DNA from: Vibrio panuliri
GTDB lineage: Bacteria; Pseudomonadota; Gammaproteobacteria; Enterobacterales; Vibrionaceae
Reading direction: 5' to 3'
Length of the DNA stretch: 64,000 bases
Assembly: GCF_009938205.1 (NCBI RefSeq)
Contig: NZ_AP019654.1
Location: 2,046,001-2,110,000, forward strand
Shown: positions 33,770 through 43,027 of the stretch, piece by piece
How the letters are laid out: every line of letters begins with the position of its first letter
Position numbering within the stretch: the first letter of the stretch is position 1
Made by a program: the position numbers and the translations under genes
Notes under the pieces: model-generated
What the model was told of the DNA's origin: nothing
Databases searched by the model: none
What the model saw: only the letters and a program-made list of their open reading frames with translations

Positions 33770-34327
33770 AGCTGGAGGTAGACAGTCGAAAAAGATAGGT
33801 TCTGCTTGCTTGATAATCCCGTCACCTTGATGCCATGACACGCGACCATTAATCAGGTTGAGCGCTGCCCGCAACCACTCCCCATGTCCGACAACCACCA
33901 CTAAATCCTGCGCATGGCCAGATGATAAACCCGAGAGAAATGTGCGAATTCGATGCTCAAACACGCTCTCGTCCTCAACGCAAAACTCGCCATTACACGG
34001 CTTGTGATAGCGCTGGTGATACCATTGCCAAGCGGCTTTTAACTGCGGTTTTTTATCAATCTGCTCACCTTGCAGCAAGCCAAAGTTACGCTCACGCAAG
34101 CGAACGTCATACCTAACTTGTGTGCCCAACTTATCGGCAAGAATTTGCGCGGTGTGAGCCGCACGCCCCAAGTCACTACTCCACACCACAAAACTGGCGG
34201 CAGTGGGAAGCTGAATATGATTGATTTGCTCAATAGCTGCTGGAGTTAAAGGACTATCAAGCCACCCATGAATACGACGCTCGATGTTCCAACTTGTCTC
34301 CCCATGGCGTAACAAGACCAGTTTCAA
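33755..34327 (-). CDS. cobC: Alpha-ribazole phosphatase family protein
   Basis: 190-aa histidine phosphatase: LRHGETSWN near the N-terminus with the phospho-acceptor His, second His in VVVGHGEWLRAALN. In the cobalamin pathway CobC removes the 5'-phosphate from alpha-ribazole phosphate or its cobamide product. It is the last gene of the operon. The start is TTG, overlapping the cbiA stop as TTGA and preceded by AAGGTGAG. The 3' end is part of a 90-bp tandem duplication. Family certain; cobalamin role by context. Confidence 0.86.
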   Translation of the reverse strand: MKLVLLRHGETSWNIERRIHGWLDSPLTPAAIEQINHIQLPTAASFVVWSSDLGRAAHTAQILADKLGTQVRYDVRLRERNFGLLQGEQIDKKPQLKAAWQWYHQRYHKPCNGEFCVEDESVFEHRIRTFLSGLSSGHAQDLVVVVGHGEWLRAALNLINGRVSWHQGDGIIKQAEPIFFDCLPPALSEA

Positions 34328-35652
34328 ATCTCACCTTTGAAAATTTTCGCTGTCAACGCAGCGTTATAAGGGAAATACCAATGAACATACGATGCCACCA
34401 CTTTGCGGTGAATCCACACCGGATCAAGTTTCTTTCCTCTTTGTGAGATAGGATGACATAACACCTCTTCATTCGAGTCTGTTTTTGAATAATGGAATGT
34501 GTGTCCTCGCAATGCTGCATCATGCAAGCTTGCCTCAAATACCCCTTCTACCAAGCCCAGCGCTTGCAGTGAGTTCTCCATTCGTGAGTGTGCATCCAAC
34601 ACCCCACACATATCGCCAATCTGGTCACTGCAATCTGTTAGGGTTTTATTCAAAAAAAGCATACCGCCGCATTCGGCAAGCACCGGTTTGTTGGTCTCGA
34701 TATGCTGCGCAATCTGAGCGTACAACTGAGTGTTACTTGCCAGCTTATCAAGATATAACTCTGGATAGCCGCCCGGTAGATACAGCGCATCACAATCCGG
34801 AAGCCCCTCTCTAGCAAGTGGTGAAAAGTAAACGATCTTTGCCCCCATCTGCTCAAGCAGTTCAAGATTAGCTTGGTAGAGAAAGCAAAACGTATTGTCT
34901 CGAGCAATCGCAATGGTCACACCTACCAACTGCCGGGGGATAGGATTTTCAGCAAGCGCTTCAAATTCAATTGCCGGTGGCATATGGATATCCCCATGCT
35001 CGGCAAGCAGCGCAGCCGCAAGATCGAGCCTTTGATCAAGGTCGTCCAACTCTGAAGCTCGTACGAGTCCAAGATGTCGCTCGGGTAAAGTTAGGCCACT
35101 ATTTTTTGGAAGATAGCCACAAAAAGCTAATGAGTGTGGCAGCGAATCTTTTAGCATTTGAGCGTGAGCAGATGAGCCCACTCGATTGGCAAACACACCA
35201 TACATATCAATGTCTGAACGGAAATGCGCCAGCCCATAAGCTATCGCACCAAAGGTCTGAGCCATTGCACCTGCATCAATCACAGCCAACACGGGAATAC
35301 CCAATGTTGCCGCAATATCTGCACTGGAGCACTGACCATCAAACATCCCCATGACACCTTCAATCAGAATTAAGTCCGCTTGCTGCGCCGCTTTGGCGAT
35401 CATCGCTTTACAATGTTCTTCGCCACACATCCAAAAATCCAGTTGATAGACCGGATGACGAGACGCAAACGCTAAAAAGTCTGGGTCAATAAAGTCTGGT
35501 CCAGTTTTAAACACCCGCACTCTCTTGCCCTGATTTGTAAAGTAGCGAGCAATCGCTGCCACCACCGTCGTTTTTCCACTGCCAGAACTAGGGGCAGCAA
35601 CGACCAGCGCAGGACAGCAGACCTTGGTTGAATTAGATATGTCAGGGTTCAT
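34324..35652 (-). CDS. cbiA: Cobyrinate a,c-diamide synthase
   Basis: 442-aa two-domain amidotransferase that amidates the a and c side chains of cobyrinic acid. N-terminal ATP-binding domain with APSSGSGKTT and KTGPDFIDP; C-terminal class I glutaminase domain with the nucleophile in VLAECGGM and the triad His in RGHTFHYS. The ATG overlaps the cobD stop (ATGA). Confidence 0.93.
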   Translation of the reverse strand: MNPDISNSTKVCCPALVVAAPSSGSGKTTVVAAIARYFTNQGKRVRVFKTGPDFIDPDFLAFASRHPVYQLDFWMCGEEHCKAMIAKAAQQADLILIEGVMGMFDGQCSSADIAATLGIPVLAVIDAGAMAQTFGAIAYGLAHFRSDIDMYGVFANRVGSSAHAQMLKDSLPHSLAFCGYLPKNSGLTLPERHLGLVRASELDDLDQRLDLAAALLAEHGDIHMPPAIEFEALAENPIPRQLVGVTIAIARDNTFCFLYQANLELLEQMGAKIVYFSPLAREGLPDCDALYLPGGYPELYLDKLASNTQLYAQIAQHIETNKPVLAECGGMLFLNKTLTDCSDQIGDMCGVLDAHSRMENSLQALGLVEGVFEASLHDAALRGHTFHYSKTDSNEEVLCHPISQRGKKLDPVWIHRKVVASYVHWYFPYNAALTAKIFKGEI

Positions 35653-36719
35653 CCATTGTCTCCTTGGGGTAAGTCGAGCGCTCTGTTGCGACGCTCAGAG
35701 AGTTTGAGCAGCGCCGCTTCAAGTGTTGCAAACTGCTGTGGATTTGCCGGCAGACCAAAACGCAATGCGTTGTTCTCATCACACAGTCGGGTTAGTACTC
35801 GGCTTTGACACAACCACTCATGGCACTGACGTGCATCGTGTAAGTAGACTGTGGTAAATAGATCGGTTCCCACTCTCTCTGACGGTAAATATTGGTCGAG
35901 TAGCCGATTTAAGGCTTGCGAAGCAAAGTGGATGTTTTTCCGCGCTTGGGTTTGCCAATCCCTATTTAGTAACGCTTGTTTAACGGCCCAACGTGCGGGG
36001 CCCGCTACAGTCCATGGTCCAAGGAGATCCTGCATTTGGTCAAGCGTTGTTTGCTGAGCAAAAACGAAACCGACCCGCGCGCCTGCCAAGCCAAAAAACT
36101 TCCCGACCGAGCGCAGCACAATAACGCCAGACAACATCCTTTCTTGCATATGATTAAACAGCGAGACATTTGGCGTGCAGTCGACAAACGCCTCATCAAC
36201 AACCAAAAAACCGCCCTTTTTTGTCATGATGTCACCGAGATGCATCAACTCCGAAGGCTGGTAACATCGCCCATTGGGATTATTAGGGTGAATAATCACC
36301 ACCACATCACAGTGCTCAATTTGCTGCTGGGATTGCAAGTCATCATAGAGTTCCACACGCCATTGATTCTCACCCAAGCGCATTTCTTGCCAAGCATGTT
36401 GATGTTCTTTGTAACCTATACGCGGTAGTGCGACAGTGCCACATCGTCCCAATGATAAAGTGACCAACTTGGGCAACACCATAATTGCGGCTTGTGTCCC
36501 CGCAACGGCCAAGGGTGAGCAAGGCGCGCCGTAGTATTCTTTCGCAGCGACAGCCAAGCCATCGTCTACCTCTGGTAAACGATTCCATACCGACAAAGGA
36601 ATGCTCTCAACAGGATAAGGAAAAGGGCTAACCCCTGTTGAAAGATCAAGCCAATCCTTTGGATCACTGTGATATTTTCGGGCAAATTGATTGAGCTTGC
36701 CCCCGTGATCTATCGCCAT
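35649..36719 (-). CDS. cobD: Threonine-phosphate decarboxylase
   Basis: 356-aa PLP aminotransferase-fold enzyme making (R)-1-amino-2-propanol phosphate for the cobamide linker. N-terminal DHGGKLNQFARKY and DLSTGVSPFPYP are typical, HPNNPNGR and DEAFVD position the cofactor, and the Schiff-base Lys is in RSVGKFFGLAGARVGF. The name follows the Salmonella usage (cobD). It lies between cbiB and cbiA, whose products use its product or act just before. Confidence 0.92.
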   Translation of the reverse strand: MAIDHGGKLNQFARKYHSDPKDWLDLSTGVSPFPYPVESIPLSVWNRLPEVDDGLAVAAKEYYGAPCSPLAVAGTQAAIMVLPKLVTLSLGRCGTVALPRIGYKEHQHAWQEMRLGENQWRVELYDDLQSQQQIEHCDVVVIIHPNNPNGRCYQPSELMHLGDIMTKKGGFLVVDEAFVDCTPNVSLFNHMQERMLSGVIVLRSVGKFFGLAGARVGFVFAQQTTLDQMQDLLGPWTVAGPARWAVKQALLNRDWQTQARKNIHFASQALNRLLDQYLPSERVGTDLFTTVYLHDARQCHEWLCQSRVLTRLCDENNALRFGLPANPQQFATLEAALLKLSERRNRALDLPQGDNG

Positions 36720-36756
36720 TTACTCTCCTTAAGGAACATGGTTTCATCACACCTAA

Positions 36757-37734
36757 TTAGCGACATAGCCATGCCATAATCAACAAACCATGGCTGAAAT
36801 AGAGGCTGCCTCGAAAGACTAGTTGATTCGCCAGTGGAATTTCTCGCCAAGTTGCGACAGAGCCAATCCCCATCGGTTTCTTGTCGTGCAATACACCATG
36901 ATAATAAGTCGGTCCACCAATAGTGACTTTTAACGCTCCGGCTCCGGCTGTCATCACGACTCCACCATTAGGACTACTGCACTGTCTCGCTTGCAGCCTC
37001 CAGCATCGAAGCGCAGTGAAGAAGCTACCTTGAATCGCGTAGAACAACGCTGTCACTCGAGCAGGAGCCCAACCCAAAACATCGTCTATTCGAGCGGCGC
37101 ACCATCCAAAGTGAAAATAGCGCTCCGTTTTATAGCCCCACATCGCATCTAAAGTATTGGCAAGACGAAACAAAACCGCTCCAGGCGCACCGAGGATTAA
37201 AAACCACACGACCGGTGCAAACACGGCGTCGTTACCATTTTCCAACACCGACTCAATCGCAGAAGAAGCCATCTCTTTTTCACCCATCTTGTCGGTATTG
37301 CGACTCACAATCATTGAGACGGCATAGCGCGCACCTTCAAGGTCACCTGCTTTCAACGGGACAAAAATCGCTTGCGCATGGTCGAGCAAACTTCTGCCCC
37401 CAATAGTCATCGATAGAATGACTATGTTTAGCACTAACCAAAGAGATGGGGATTGTGATTCAATCTCGCCCAGAGCGAGATTGCAGATTGCGACCCAAGG
37501 CAAAACGCTAACTGACCATGCCAGCACGCCTTGCAAACGGACGTTGAGCGCGCTGAAACCCCGGCAGCGTTTTTCAACCGCATTAGCAAAGGCACCAAAT
37601 CCCACCAACGGGTGGTACTTGCTTGGCTCACCCAACCAATAGTCAAGCCACAGTGCGCCAACAACAATCAGCGCTGCGACCAATAATGGCGCGTCACCGA
37701 TGCCTATACCTGCCATGATATTGAGATCACTCAT
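36757..37734 (-). CDS. cbiB: Adenosylcobinamide-phosphate synthase
   Basis: 325-aa integral membrane protein that attaches aminopropanol (phosphate) to adenosylcobyrinic acid hexaamide. The signature DYWLGEPSKYHPLVGFG follows the first membrane helix, and SRNTDKMGEKEMASSAIESVLEN-type and VMTAGAGALKVTIGGP segments are conserved. Start taken as the ATG at 37734, overlapping the end of cbiF; the codon before it is TTG. About four to five membrane helices. Confidence 0.92.
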   Translation of the reverse strand: MSDLNIMAGIGIGDAPLLVAALIVVGALWLDYWLGEPSKYHPLVGFGAFANAVEKRCRGFSALNVRLQGVLAWSVSVLPWVAICNLALGEIESQSPSLWLVLNIVILSMTIGGRSLLDHAQAIFVPLKAGDLEGARYAVSMIVSRNTDKMGEKEMASSAIESVLENGNDAVFAPVVWFLILGAPGAVLFRLANTLDAMWGYKTERYFHFGWCAARIDDVLGWAPARVTALFYAIQGSFFTALRCWRLQARQCSSPNGGVVMTAGAGALKVTIGGPTYYHGVLHDKKPMGIGSVATWREIPLANQLVFRGSLYFSHGLLIMAWLCR

Positions 37735-38500
37735 CAATCACTTTCGCTTTGCGACATCCATGCGAGAAGCTAGGGTCATACAACTTGGAATCAACGAAGT
37801 CATCAATTGCAAACACCTTGCTGACAATAATCATCGCCGTCGAGCGAATCTTAGCCTGATGCATTTTCTCAGCAATATCGGCCAGCGTTCCTCGAATGAT
37901 CCTCTGCTCAGGATGAGAGGCCTTTTCGACCACACAAACTGGCCAGTTTTGCGGATAGACCTCACTCAGCTCTCGCACAACTTTTCGAATCAGTGTCGCA
38001 CTTAAGAACAAGCACAGCGTCGCTTCATGTTGAGCAAGAGATTTTAAGTTCTCCTTGTCTGGCACAGGAGTTCGCCCGGATGCTCGACTCAAAATGATAG
38101 TCTGACACTCCTCCGGCAAGGTGAGTTCCTGCCCAAGCGCCGCGGCGGATGCCTGAAAAGATGAGACACCTGGAATCACTTGCCAATCGATACCCAGTTG
38201 ATTCAAACGGCGAGTTTGCTCAGCCAATGATGAATAAATAGAAAGATCGCCAGTTTGTACCCGAGCCACATCTTGATTATTTTGCTGCGCTTGTTGATAA
38301 ACAGCGGTTATCTCATCAAGATCCATATCTGCCGAGTTGAGCACTAAGGCGTCAGGGTGGGCACGTTCAATCACCGCTTTGGGCACCAAACTGCCCGCAT
38401 AGAGAATCACTGGGCATGTTTCCACTAACTTAGCCCCTTTTACGGTGATTAAGTCGGGGTCACCCGGCCCAGCACCAATAAAGTAAACCTTCATCGCCAT
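37727..38500 (-). CDS. cbiF: Cobalt-precorrin-4 C11-methyltransferase
   Basis: 257-aa SAM-dependent tetrapyrrole methyltransferase. The N-terminal loop is IGAGPGDPDLITVKG, followed by VARVQTGDLSIYSSL and IPGVSSFQASAA. The Glu/Asp-rich region and the C-terminal RGTLADIAEKM match CbiF/CobM. Overlaps cbiB by 8 nt. Confidence 0.93.
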   Translation of the reverse strand: MAMKVYFIGAGPGDPDLITVKGAKLVETCPVILYAGSLVPKAVIERAHPDALVLNSADMDLDEITAVYQQAQQNNQDVARVQTGDLSIYSSLAEQTRRLNQLGIDWQVIPGVSSFQASAAALGQELTLPEECQTIILSRASGRTPVPDKENLKSLAQHEATLCLFLSATLIRKVVRELSEVYPQNWPVCVVEKASHPEQRIIRGTLADIAEKMHQAKIRSTAMIIVSKVFAIDDFVDSKLYDPSFSHGCRKAKVIDE

Positions 38501-38506
38501 TACCTC

Positions 38507-39328
38507 TTATTTATCTGACATCACGGGGAATTCGATATCGTTAAGTGAGCGCCCCGGCGTCTGTCCATCACGGGTTTCACCATCCGCTAGGCTGTATTTG
38601 TTGCGATATCCACGTGGTGTCACAATCCAATCATCAAAGCGAAAGCTACTGCTATTCCCCACAATCACCGCCGCATTCATGCCAAACTCTAACTGAGTGA
38701 AGCTCTCTAAAGTGGAAAGCTGGACTGACTGCTCATCGCGATAGGCCGCATTGACCACTGCGACAGGCGTATTGACCGCTCGATGCTTAAGCAATATCTG
38801 TTGCGCTTCAACAATATGATGTTGCCGCTTTTTAGAGCGAGGGTTATAGAAGGTAATGGCAAAATCCGCTATCGCGGCGGCCTCTATGCGTTGGGTGATC
38901 ACCGTCCAAGGGGTCAATAGATCTGACAATGAAATGGTACAACTGTCATGACCCAGCGGCGCACCAACCAATGATGCACACGCGTTGGCGGCGGTGATCC
39001 CCGGAATGGTTTCTACCTCAATATTGATCGCCTGTGAGGCCAGCAGTTCAAAAATAAGAGGGGCCATGGCATACATGCCAGCATCACCGGAACATACTAG
39101 CGCAACCTTATACCCTTGCTGTACCAACTGAATCGCTGAGTCAGCCCTTTGCCACTCTTTAGTCATCCCCGTTTTGACCAGCTTCTGCCCATCAATCAAT
39201 GGTTCAACCATGTTGACATAAGGCGCATAACCGACGACAACATCCGCTTGTTTGATCACTGACTGTGCCCGAATCGACATAAGATCTAAGCTTCCTGGCC
39301 CAAGTCCCACTAATGATAATTTAGCCAT
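38507..39328 (-). CDS. cbiH: Cobalt-precorrin-3 C17-methyltransferase
   Basis: 273-aa SAM-dependent methyltransferase that also triggers ring contraction. N-terminal VGLGPGSLDLMS, VVVGYAPYVNMV, VCSGDAGMYAMA, IPGITAANACASLVGAPLG and FYNPRSKKR are all CbiH/CobJ signatures. It lacks the Fe-S extension seen in CbiH60. It overlaps cbiG by 8 nt. Confidence 0.93.
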   Translation of the reverse strand: MAKLSLVGLGPGSLDLMSIRAQSVIKQADVVVGYAPYVNMVEPLIDGQKLVKTGMTKEWQRADSAIQLVQQGYKVALVCSGDAGMYAMAPLIFELLASQAINIEVETIPGITAANACASLVGAPLGHDSCTISLSDLLTPWTVITQRIEAAAIADFAITFYNPRSKKRQHHIVEAQQILLKHRAVNTPVAVVNAAYRDEQSVQLSTLESFTQLEFGMNAAVIVGNSSSFRFDDWIVTPRGYRNKYSLADGETRDGQTPGRSLNDIEFPVMSDK

Positions 39329-40979
39329 TGCTATACTCTCCTGTCGCGGACTCCACCGTCGCGAAATACTTTTGGTCTAGTACGTCTGTCACCAATCCCT
39401 GATTCGCTAATGCATTAAACATTGCGCGCCACTCTGCATCTGACAGTTGGTCAACATTTTTAAGCCACAGCGCATTGTTTGCAGTGACCGAGCCCGACTG
39501 TTTTCTCTCATAAATCACTAACGTCGCGCGGTTACGACACGCTCCAGCACACAGGGTACGGCTAATTTTTATCCGCCGCTCGCCGCTCGCAAGATCCATT
39601 TCTTTAAGGATATTACGCAGATCATGCGCCAAGTTTTTACTGCCCGCTTTGGCACAACGCGTCCCCTCGCACAGGAGCAGATGATGACTGTGGTGAAGCA
39701 TCGGGCGATTGAGGTCTACATGCTTGGGCTTGCACTGATACCCCTCAACCACCTCATTTCCATACGCGTTGAGTTTTACAGGGACAGGCACCTTATCATC
39801 CCCCGACGCAGGCTTTTCACCATATCGCTGCGCACTGCCGTGGATTTTGCTGCCAAACCAGTTTTTCTTTTTTTGCTGCACTAACGATTCTGAATAGGAA
39901 CGTCGACAACAGGCGATGGTCATGTTGTATCCATCCAACTTGAACGCCCATTTCGCCACCAGCAAATGATCACTCTGGCAGTGCTTTAACGCCGCCGCCT
40001 CAGCGACTGAGTTACTCCCCGTCACCTGCTTAACGTAATCGGAAGGGTTTTCAATCCCTTCAATACCATCGAGCTGCTCGGCAGGATAAGTCACATAGGG
40101 CCATTGGTTTTGCTGAGAAAGAGCAATCAACCCCAGCTCATTCGCTTTAAGGTCGATACTGGCAATCGCCCCAACAGAGTCTAATGAGAGATCAAACTTA
40201 TGGCTGAATGCACGAAGTCCTGCTTGGAGCGTCGACAGCGGCGTATTTCGGTCACACCCTAATCCCAAAACCAATGACTTAGGCCGCCAAACAACCAACT
40301 TACGTGACCACTGCTTGATAGGAATTTCATGTTTATCACTAATTAGAATCGCGCCTTGGTAATCACTCGGTTCAATATCTTGCAAGGTAGAATGGCAAAT
40401 CACATTGGCAGGCATGCGCTTGTCATATTTCCACCAACTTTTCTCCCCGGTTTCTTGGGCGATCACCACAGGCTGTTGATTAACCAAGGCCGCTGATACT
40501 GGAGTGAGCGATGCTTCCGATACAGGATCTAACACCCATCCAAACGGGGCGCCTAGCATATCCGCGGCTATCCCCTCCGAGACATCAGAAGCCGTCGTGA
40601 TAACTGGCGTCGCTTTTACAATATGAGCAATGCGCTGCGTTAGCTCGTTGGCCCCCCCTCGGTGACCAGAAAGCAGTGAAATAGCGAAGGTCGCTTGTTC
40701 ATCAAGGCAGACAATAGCCGGATCTTGTCGTTTGTCTTGAAGTAAAGGACTGATCACGCGGGTGACGATTCCCGTGGCACAAATAAAGACATGACCATCA
40801 TAGTGATGAAACTTTTCTGCCACAAAACGAGCCAGAGGTAGCACAAGCTCTTGGGCTTCACTATTGCTGGATTTAACCGCATCAGAAATAAACAAATCAG
40901 CAAATGGCAATGCTCTTTTTAAACGTTCTGCTTGCTGAGCACCATTGACCGTAATGGCGTAAATCGCGAGTTTTTTCAT
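39321..40979 (-). CDS. cbiG: Cobalt-precorrin-5A hydrolase fused to a 2Fe-2S ferredoxin-like domain
   Basis: 552-aa protein, much longer than a usual CbiG (about 330-360 aa). Residues 1-365 are CbiG, which opens the ring-A lactone: central GHRGGANELTQRIA and C-terminal-domain GLGCDRNTPLSTLQAGL. After a polar linker (about 375-425) comes a thioredoxin-like 2Fe-2S domain (about 428-520) with LLLCEGTRCAKAG (CX4C) and RTLCAGACRN (CX3C). The linker residues KVPVPVK are encoded by a copy of the RAYT-type motif (39781-39792). No frameshift or stop interrupts the frame. The redox domain's partner is unknown; the operon lacks the reductase CbiJ. Confidence 0.88.
   Translation of the reverse strand: MKKLAIYAITVNGAQQAERLKRALPFADLFISDAVKSSNSEAQELVLPLARFVAEKFHHYDGHVFICATGIVTRVISPLLQDKRQDPAIVCLDEQATFAISLLSGHRGGANELTQRIAHIVKATPVITTASDVSEGIAADMLGAPFGWVLDPVSEASLTPVSAALVNQQPVVIAQETGEKSWWKYDKRMPANVICHSTLQDIEPSDYQGAILISDKHEIPIKQWSRKLVVWRPKSLVLGLGCDRNTPLSTLQAGLRAFSHKFDLSLDSVGAIASIDLKANELGLIALSQQNQWPYVTYPAEQLDGIEGIENPSDYVKQVTGSNSVAEAAALKHCQSDHLLVAKWAFKLDGYNMTIACCRRSYSESLVQQKKKNWFGSKIHGSAQRYGEKPASGDDKVPVPVKLNAYGNEVVEGYQCKPKHVDLNRPMLHHSHHLLLCEGTRCAKAGSKNLAHDLRNILKEMDLASGERRIKISRTLCAGACRNRATLVIYERKQSGSVTANNALWLKNVDQLSDAEWRAMFNALANQGLVTDVLDQKYFATVESATGEYSNG
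39781..39792. repeat. RAYT-type motif inside cbiG
   Basis: GGGACAGGCACC on the plus strand, identical over 11 bases to the intergenic copy at 23315-23325. On the coding strand it reads GGTGCCTGTCCC and encodes part of the inter-domain linker. Confidence 0.7.
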
Positions 40980-40984
40980 AGTGA

Positions 40985-41752
40985 TTACGCCACCGCCGTT
41001 GAAGTGCCACGCAATACACCCTGTCTTGAGCGTATTGAAAGCTGCACCATTGAGAAATAGCGGTTTTCTGCTGGAACATCTTCAAGGCAGGCATAAATTT
41101 CTTCTTGTTCAGTGCTGGCATGAGAAACGTAAGTGGCGCACTCCAACAAACCAAGCGTCTTAAGCTTAGCGGTCAAGCTATCAATCACCCGACCGGCCTT
41201 AATCAACATGATGGTATCAAACTCATCCACTAGATATTCCAAACACTCGATACCATAAGTGGCAGGGACGACACAAAATCGCTCTTGTCCTTCAGCCAAC
41301 GGAATTTTAGTCGCCGCTGGAACGGCGGTAATCGACGTCACCCCCGGCACAACAATCGGCTCAATCTGCGGCGCAATCAGGGCAAGTTCTTGTTGGACAT
41401 ACGCCCATGTACTAAACACGGAAGGGTCACCCTCAGTCACAAACACGACATTTTTCCCTGCTTGCAAAAAGGAGAGAATAGTTTGCGCAGCCTGCTGCCA
41501 CGCTGGCACATTAAGTGCGGCATTGCGCGTCATCGGAAAGTGCAAAAAACAACGCTCGCCACTTAATTGCTCTAAAGGGATAGCACCTGAAATGATCTGC
41601 CATGCAAAGGAGTCCGCTTTACCTTTACTTTTTTCTGGCAAGGCGACGATATCCGCTTGTTTGATCAGCCGAACCGCCTTGAGCGTTAACAGTTCACTAT
41701 CTCCGGTACCAAGACCCACTGCGTATAGCTGGCCTAATCTGTTATTGTTCAT
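40985..41752 (-). CDS. cbiL: Cobalt-precorrin-2 C20-methyltransferase
   Basis: 255-aa SAM-dependent methyltransferase, first ring methylation after cobalt insertion. VGLGTGDSELLTLKAVRLI at the N-terminus, FVTEGDPSVFSTW and VPGVTSITAVPAATK are CbiL/CobI signatures. It overlaps the end of cbiET by 11 nt. Confidence 0.93.
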   Translation of the reverse strand: MNNNRLGQLYAVGLGTGDSELLTLKAVRLIKQADIVALPEKSKGKADSFAWQIISGAIPLEQLSGERCFLHFPMTRNAALNVPAWQQAAQTILSFLQAGKNVVFVTEGDPSVFSTWAYVQQELALIAPQIEPIVVPGVTSITAVPAATKIPLAEGQERFCVVPATYGIECLEYLVDEFDTIMLIKAGRVIDSLTAKLKTLGLLECATYVSHASTEQEEIYACLEDVPAENRYFSMVQLSIRSRQGVLRGTSTAVA

Positions 41753-43022
41753 TAACGACTCCTACGCAGTCTTGTTGTGGTGTTTTTTCCAGTGAAAATA
41801 TATGAATTGGGTTTTCTGCTTGATAGCGCTGATAATGCGCAAGCGGCTGGGTTTGTGAGATATTGGCAAGTAACGTGTTGATGTTCAAAGCGTGTTGTTT
41901 TGCCCACTGATAGACTTCTGTCACGGTATCAATCGTCACCGCCGTGATCACTAAGCGACCTCGCGGTTTTAACTGTTGCCAAGCCATATCTAAAATCGCG
42001 ACCATCTCTCCGCGACTGCCACCGACAAAAACGGCATCTGGCTGAGGCAAATCGACCAATGCGACAGGTGCTTTGCCACGCACTAGCTTGACATGATCCG
42101 TACCATGGCAACGGATGTTTTCTTCAATCGACTCAAAGCACTGTTCATTGCTTTCAATAGCAAATACGCGACCATTCCAACACAGCTTTCCTGACTCAAT
42201 GGCCACCGAAGCCGAGCCTGCTCCTATATCCCAAACGGTGTCATCGGGGCTGATTTTCAAACTGGTCAGAGCCAAATGGCGAACCGCCATTTTGGTGATC
42301 AATCCATTTTGTGGCATACGTTTGGCAAAACTGCTGTCAGCCGCAAATTGTCCGTTACCACCCCACCGCTGACTGTCCCCTCTGATTGCCACAATCACAT
42401 TGAGTGGCGCAAACTCAGTTTCACAACATGCCAGTGCGGCGACGTCAAATCGACGCACTCGTTCGTCAAGACCTCCCAGTTGCTCGCAAACCGCTAGAGT
42501 CCAATGCGTTTCGTGATAGTGAGTTAAGTGTTGCGCAATCACTTGTGGGGTGTTTTTTCCATCCGTAAGAATCGCAAATAGATCGCCTTGTTGCAGTTTG
42601 CTGGTCAAACCGTCTAATGAGCGACCATGGCAGGATAAAAATCGCGCGTCATGCCAAGGCAAACCCAAACGGGAAAACGCTAACTGAGCGCAGCTCTGTG
42701 AGGGGATAAAACGCAGCTCCTTCGCATCCAATATGGTCAGCAAACGCGTGCCAATACCAAAAAACAGCGGATCACCTGAGGCCAATACCACAACATCGCC
42801 TTCTTCACTCTCATCAATCACTTGATTAAACCAAGTCGCGAAGCCTTGCGTCATATCGAGGAACAAACCATCAAACTGTGGAAACCATTCAAGATGTCGA
42901 GGATGACCAGCGACGACTCGTGCCGATGAGACCGCATTGCTGGCTCGGCTAGTCAGCCCCAGACAACCATCTTCCGGCACACCCACAACGGTAATACTAA
43001 TTGGGCTAGGTGTATAACTCAT
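41742..43022 (-). CDS. cbiET: Cobalt-precorrin-7 C5,C15-methyltransferase/decarboxylase (CbiE-CbiT fusion)
   Basis: 426-aa fusion equal to CobL: CbiE methyltransferase (about 1-205, VVGVPEDGCLGLTSRA, LASGDPLFFGIGTRL) and CbiT class I SAM methyltransferase/decarboxylase (about 225-410, WDIGAGSASVAIES, AVFVGGSRGEM). The ATG at 43022 is taken; a GTG at 43028 overlapping the cbiC stop (TAGTG) is equally possible and adds two residues. Confidence 0.92.
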   Translation of the reverse strand: MSYTPSPISITVVGVPEDGCLGLTSRASNAVSSARVVAGHPRHLEWFPQFDGLFLDMTQGFATWFNQVIDESEEGDVVVLASGDPLFFGIGTRLLTILDAKELRFIPSQSCAQLAFSRLGLPWHDARFLSCHGRSLDGLTSKLQQGDLFAILTDGKNTPQVIAQHLTHYHETHWTLAVCEQLGGLDERVRRFDVAALACCETEFAPLNVIVAIRGDSQRWGGNGQFAADSSFAKRMPQNGLITKMAVRHLALTSLKISPDDTVWDIGAGSASVAIESGKLCWNGRVFAIESNEQCFESIEENIRCHGTDHVKLVRGKAPVALVDLPQPDAVFVGGSRGEMVAILDMAWQQLKPRGRLVITAVTIDTVTEVYQWAKQHALNINTLLANISQTQPLAHYQRYQAENPIHIFSLEKTPQQDCVGVVNEQ

Positions 43023-43027
43023 AAGCA

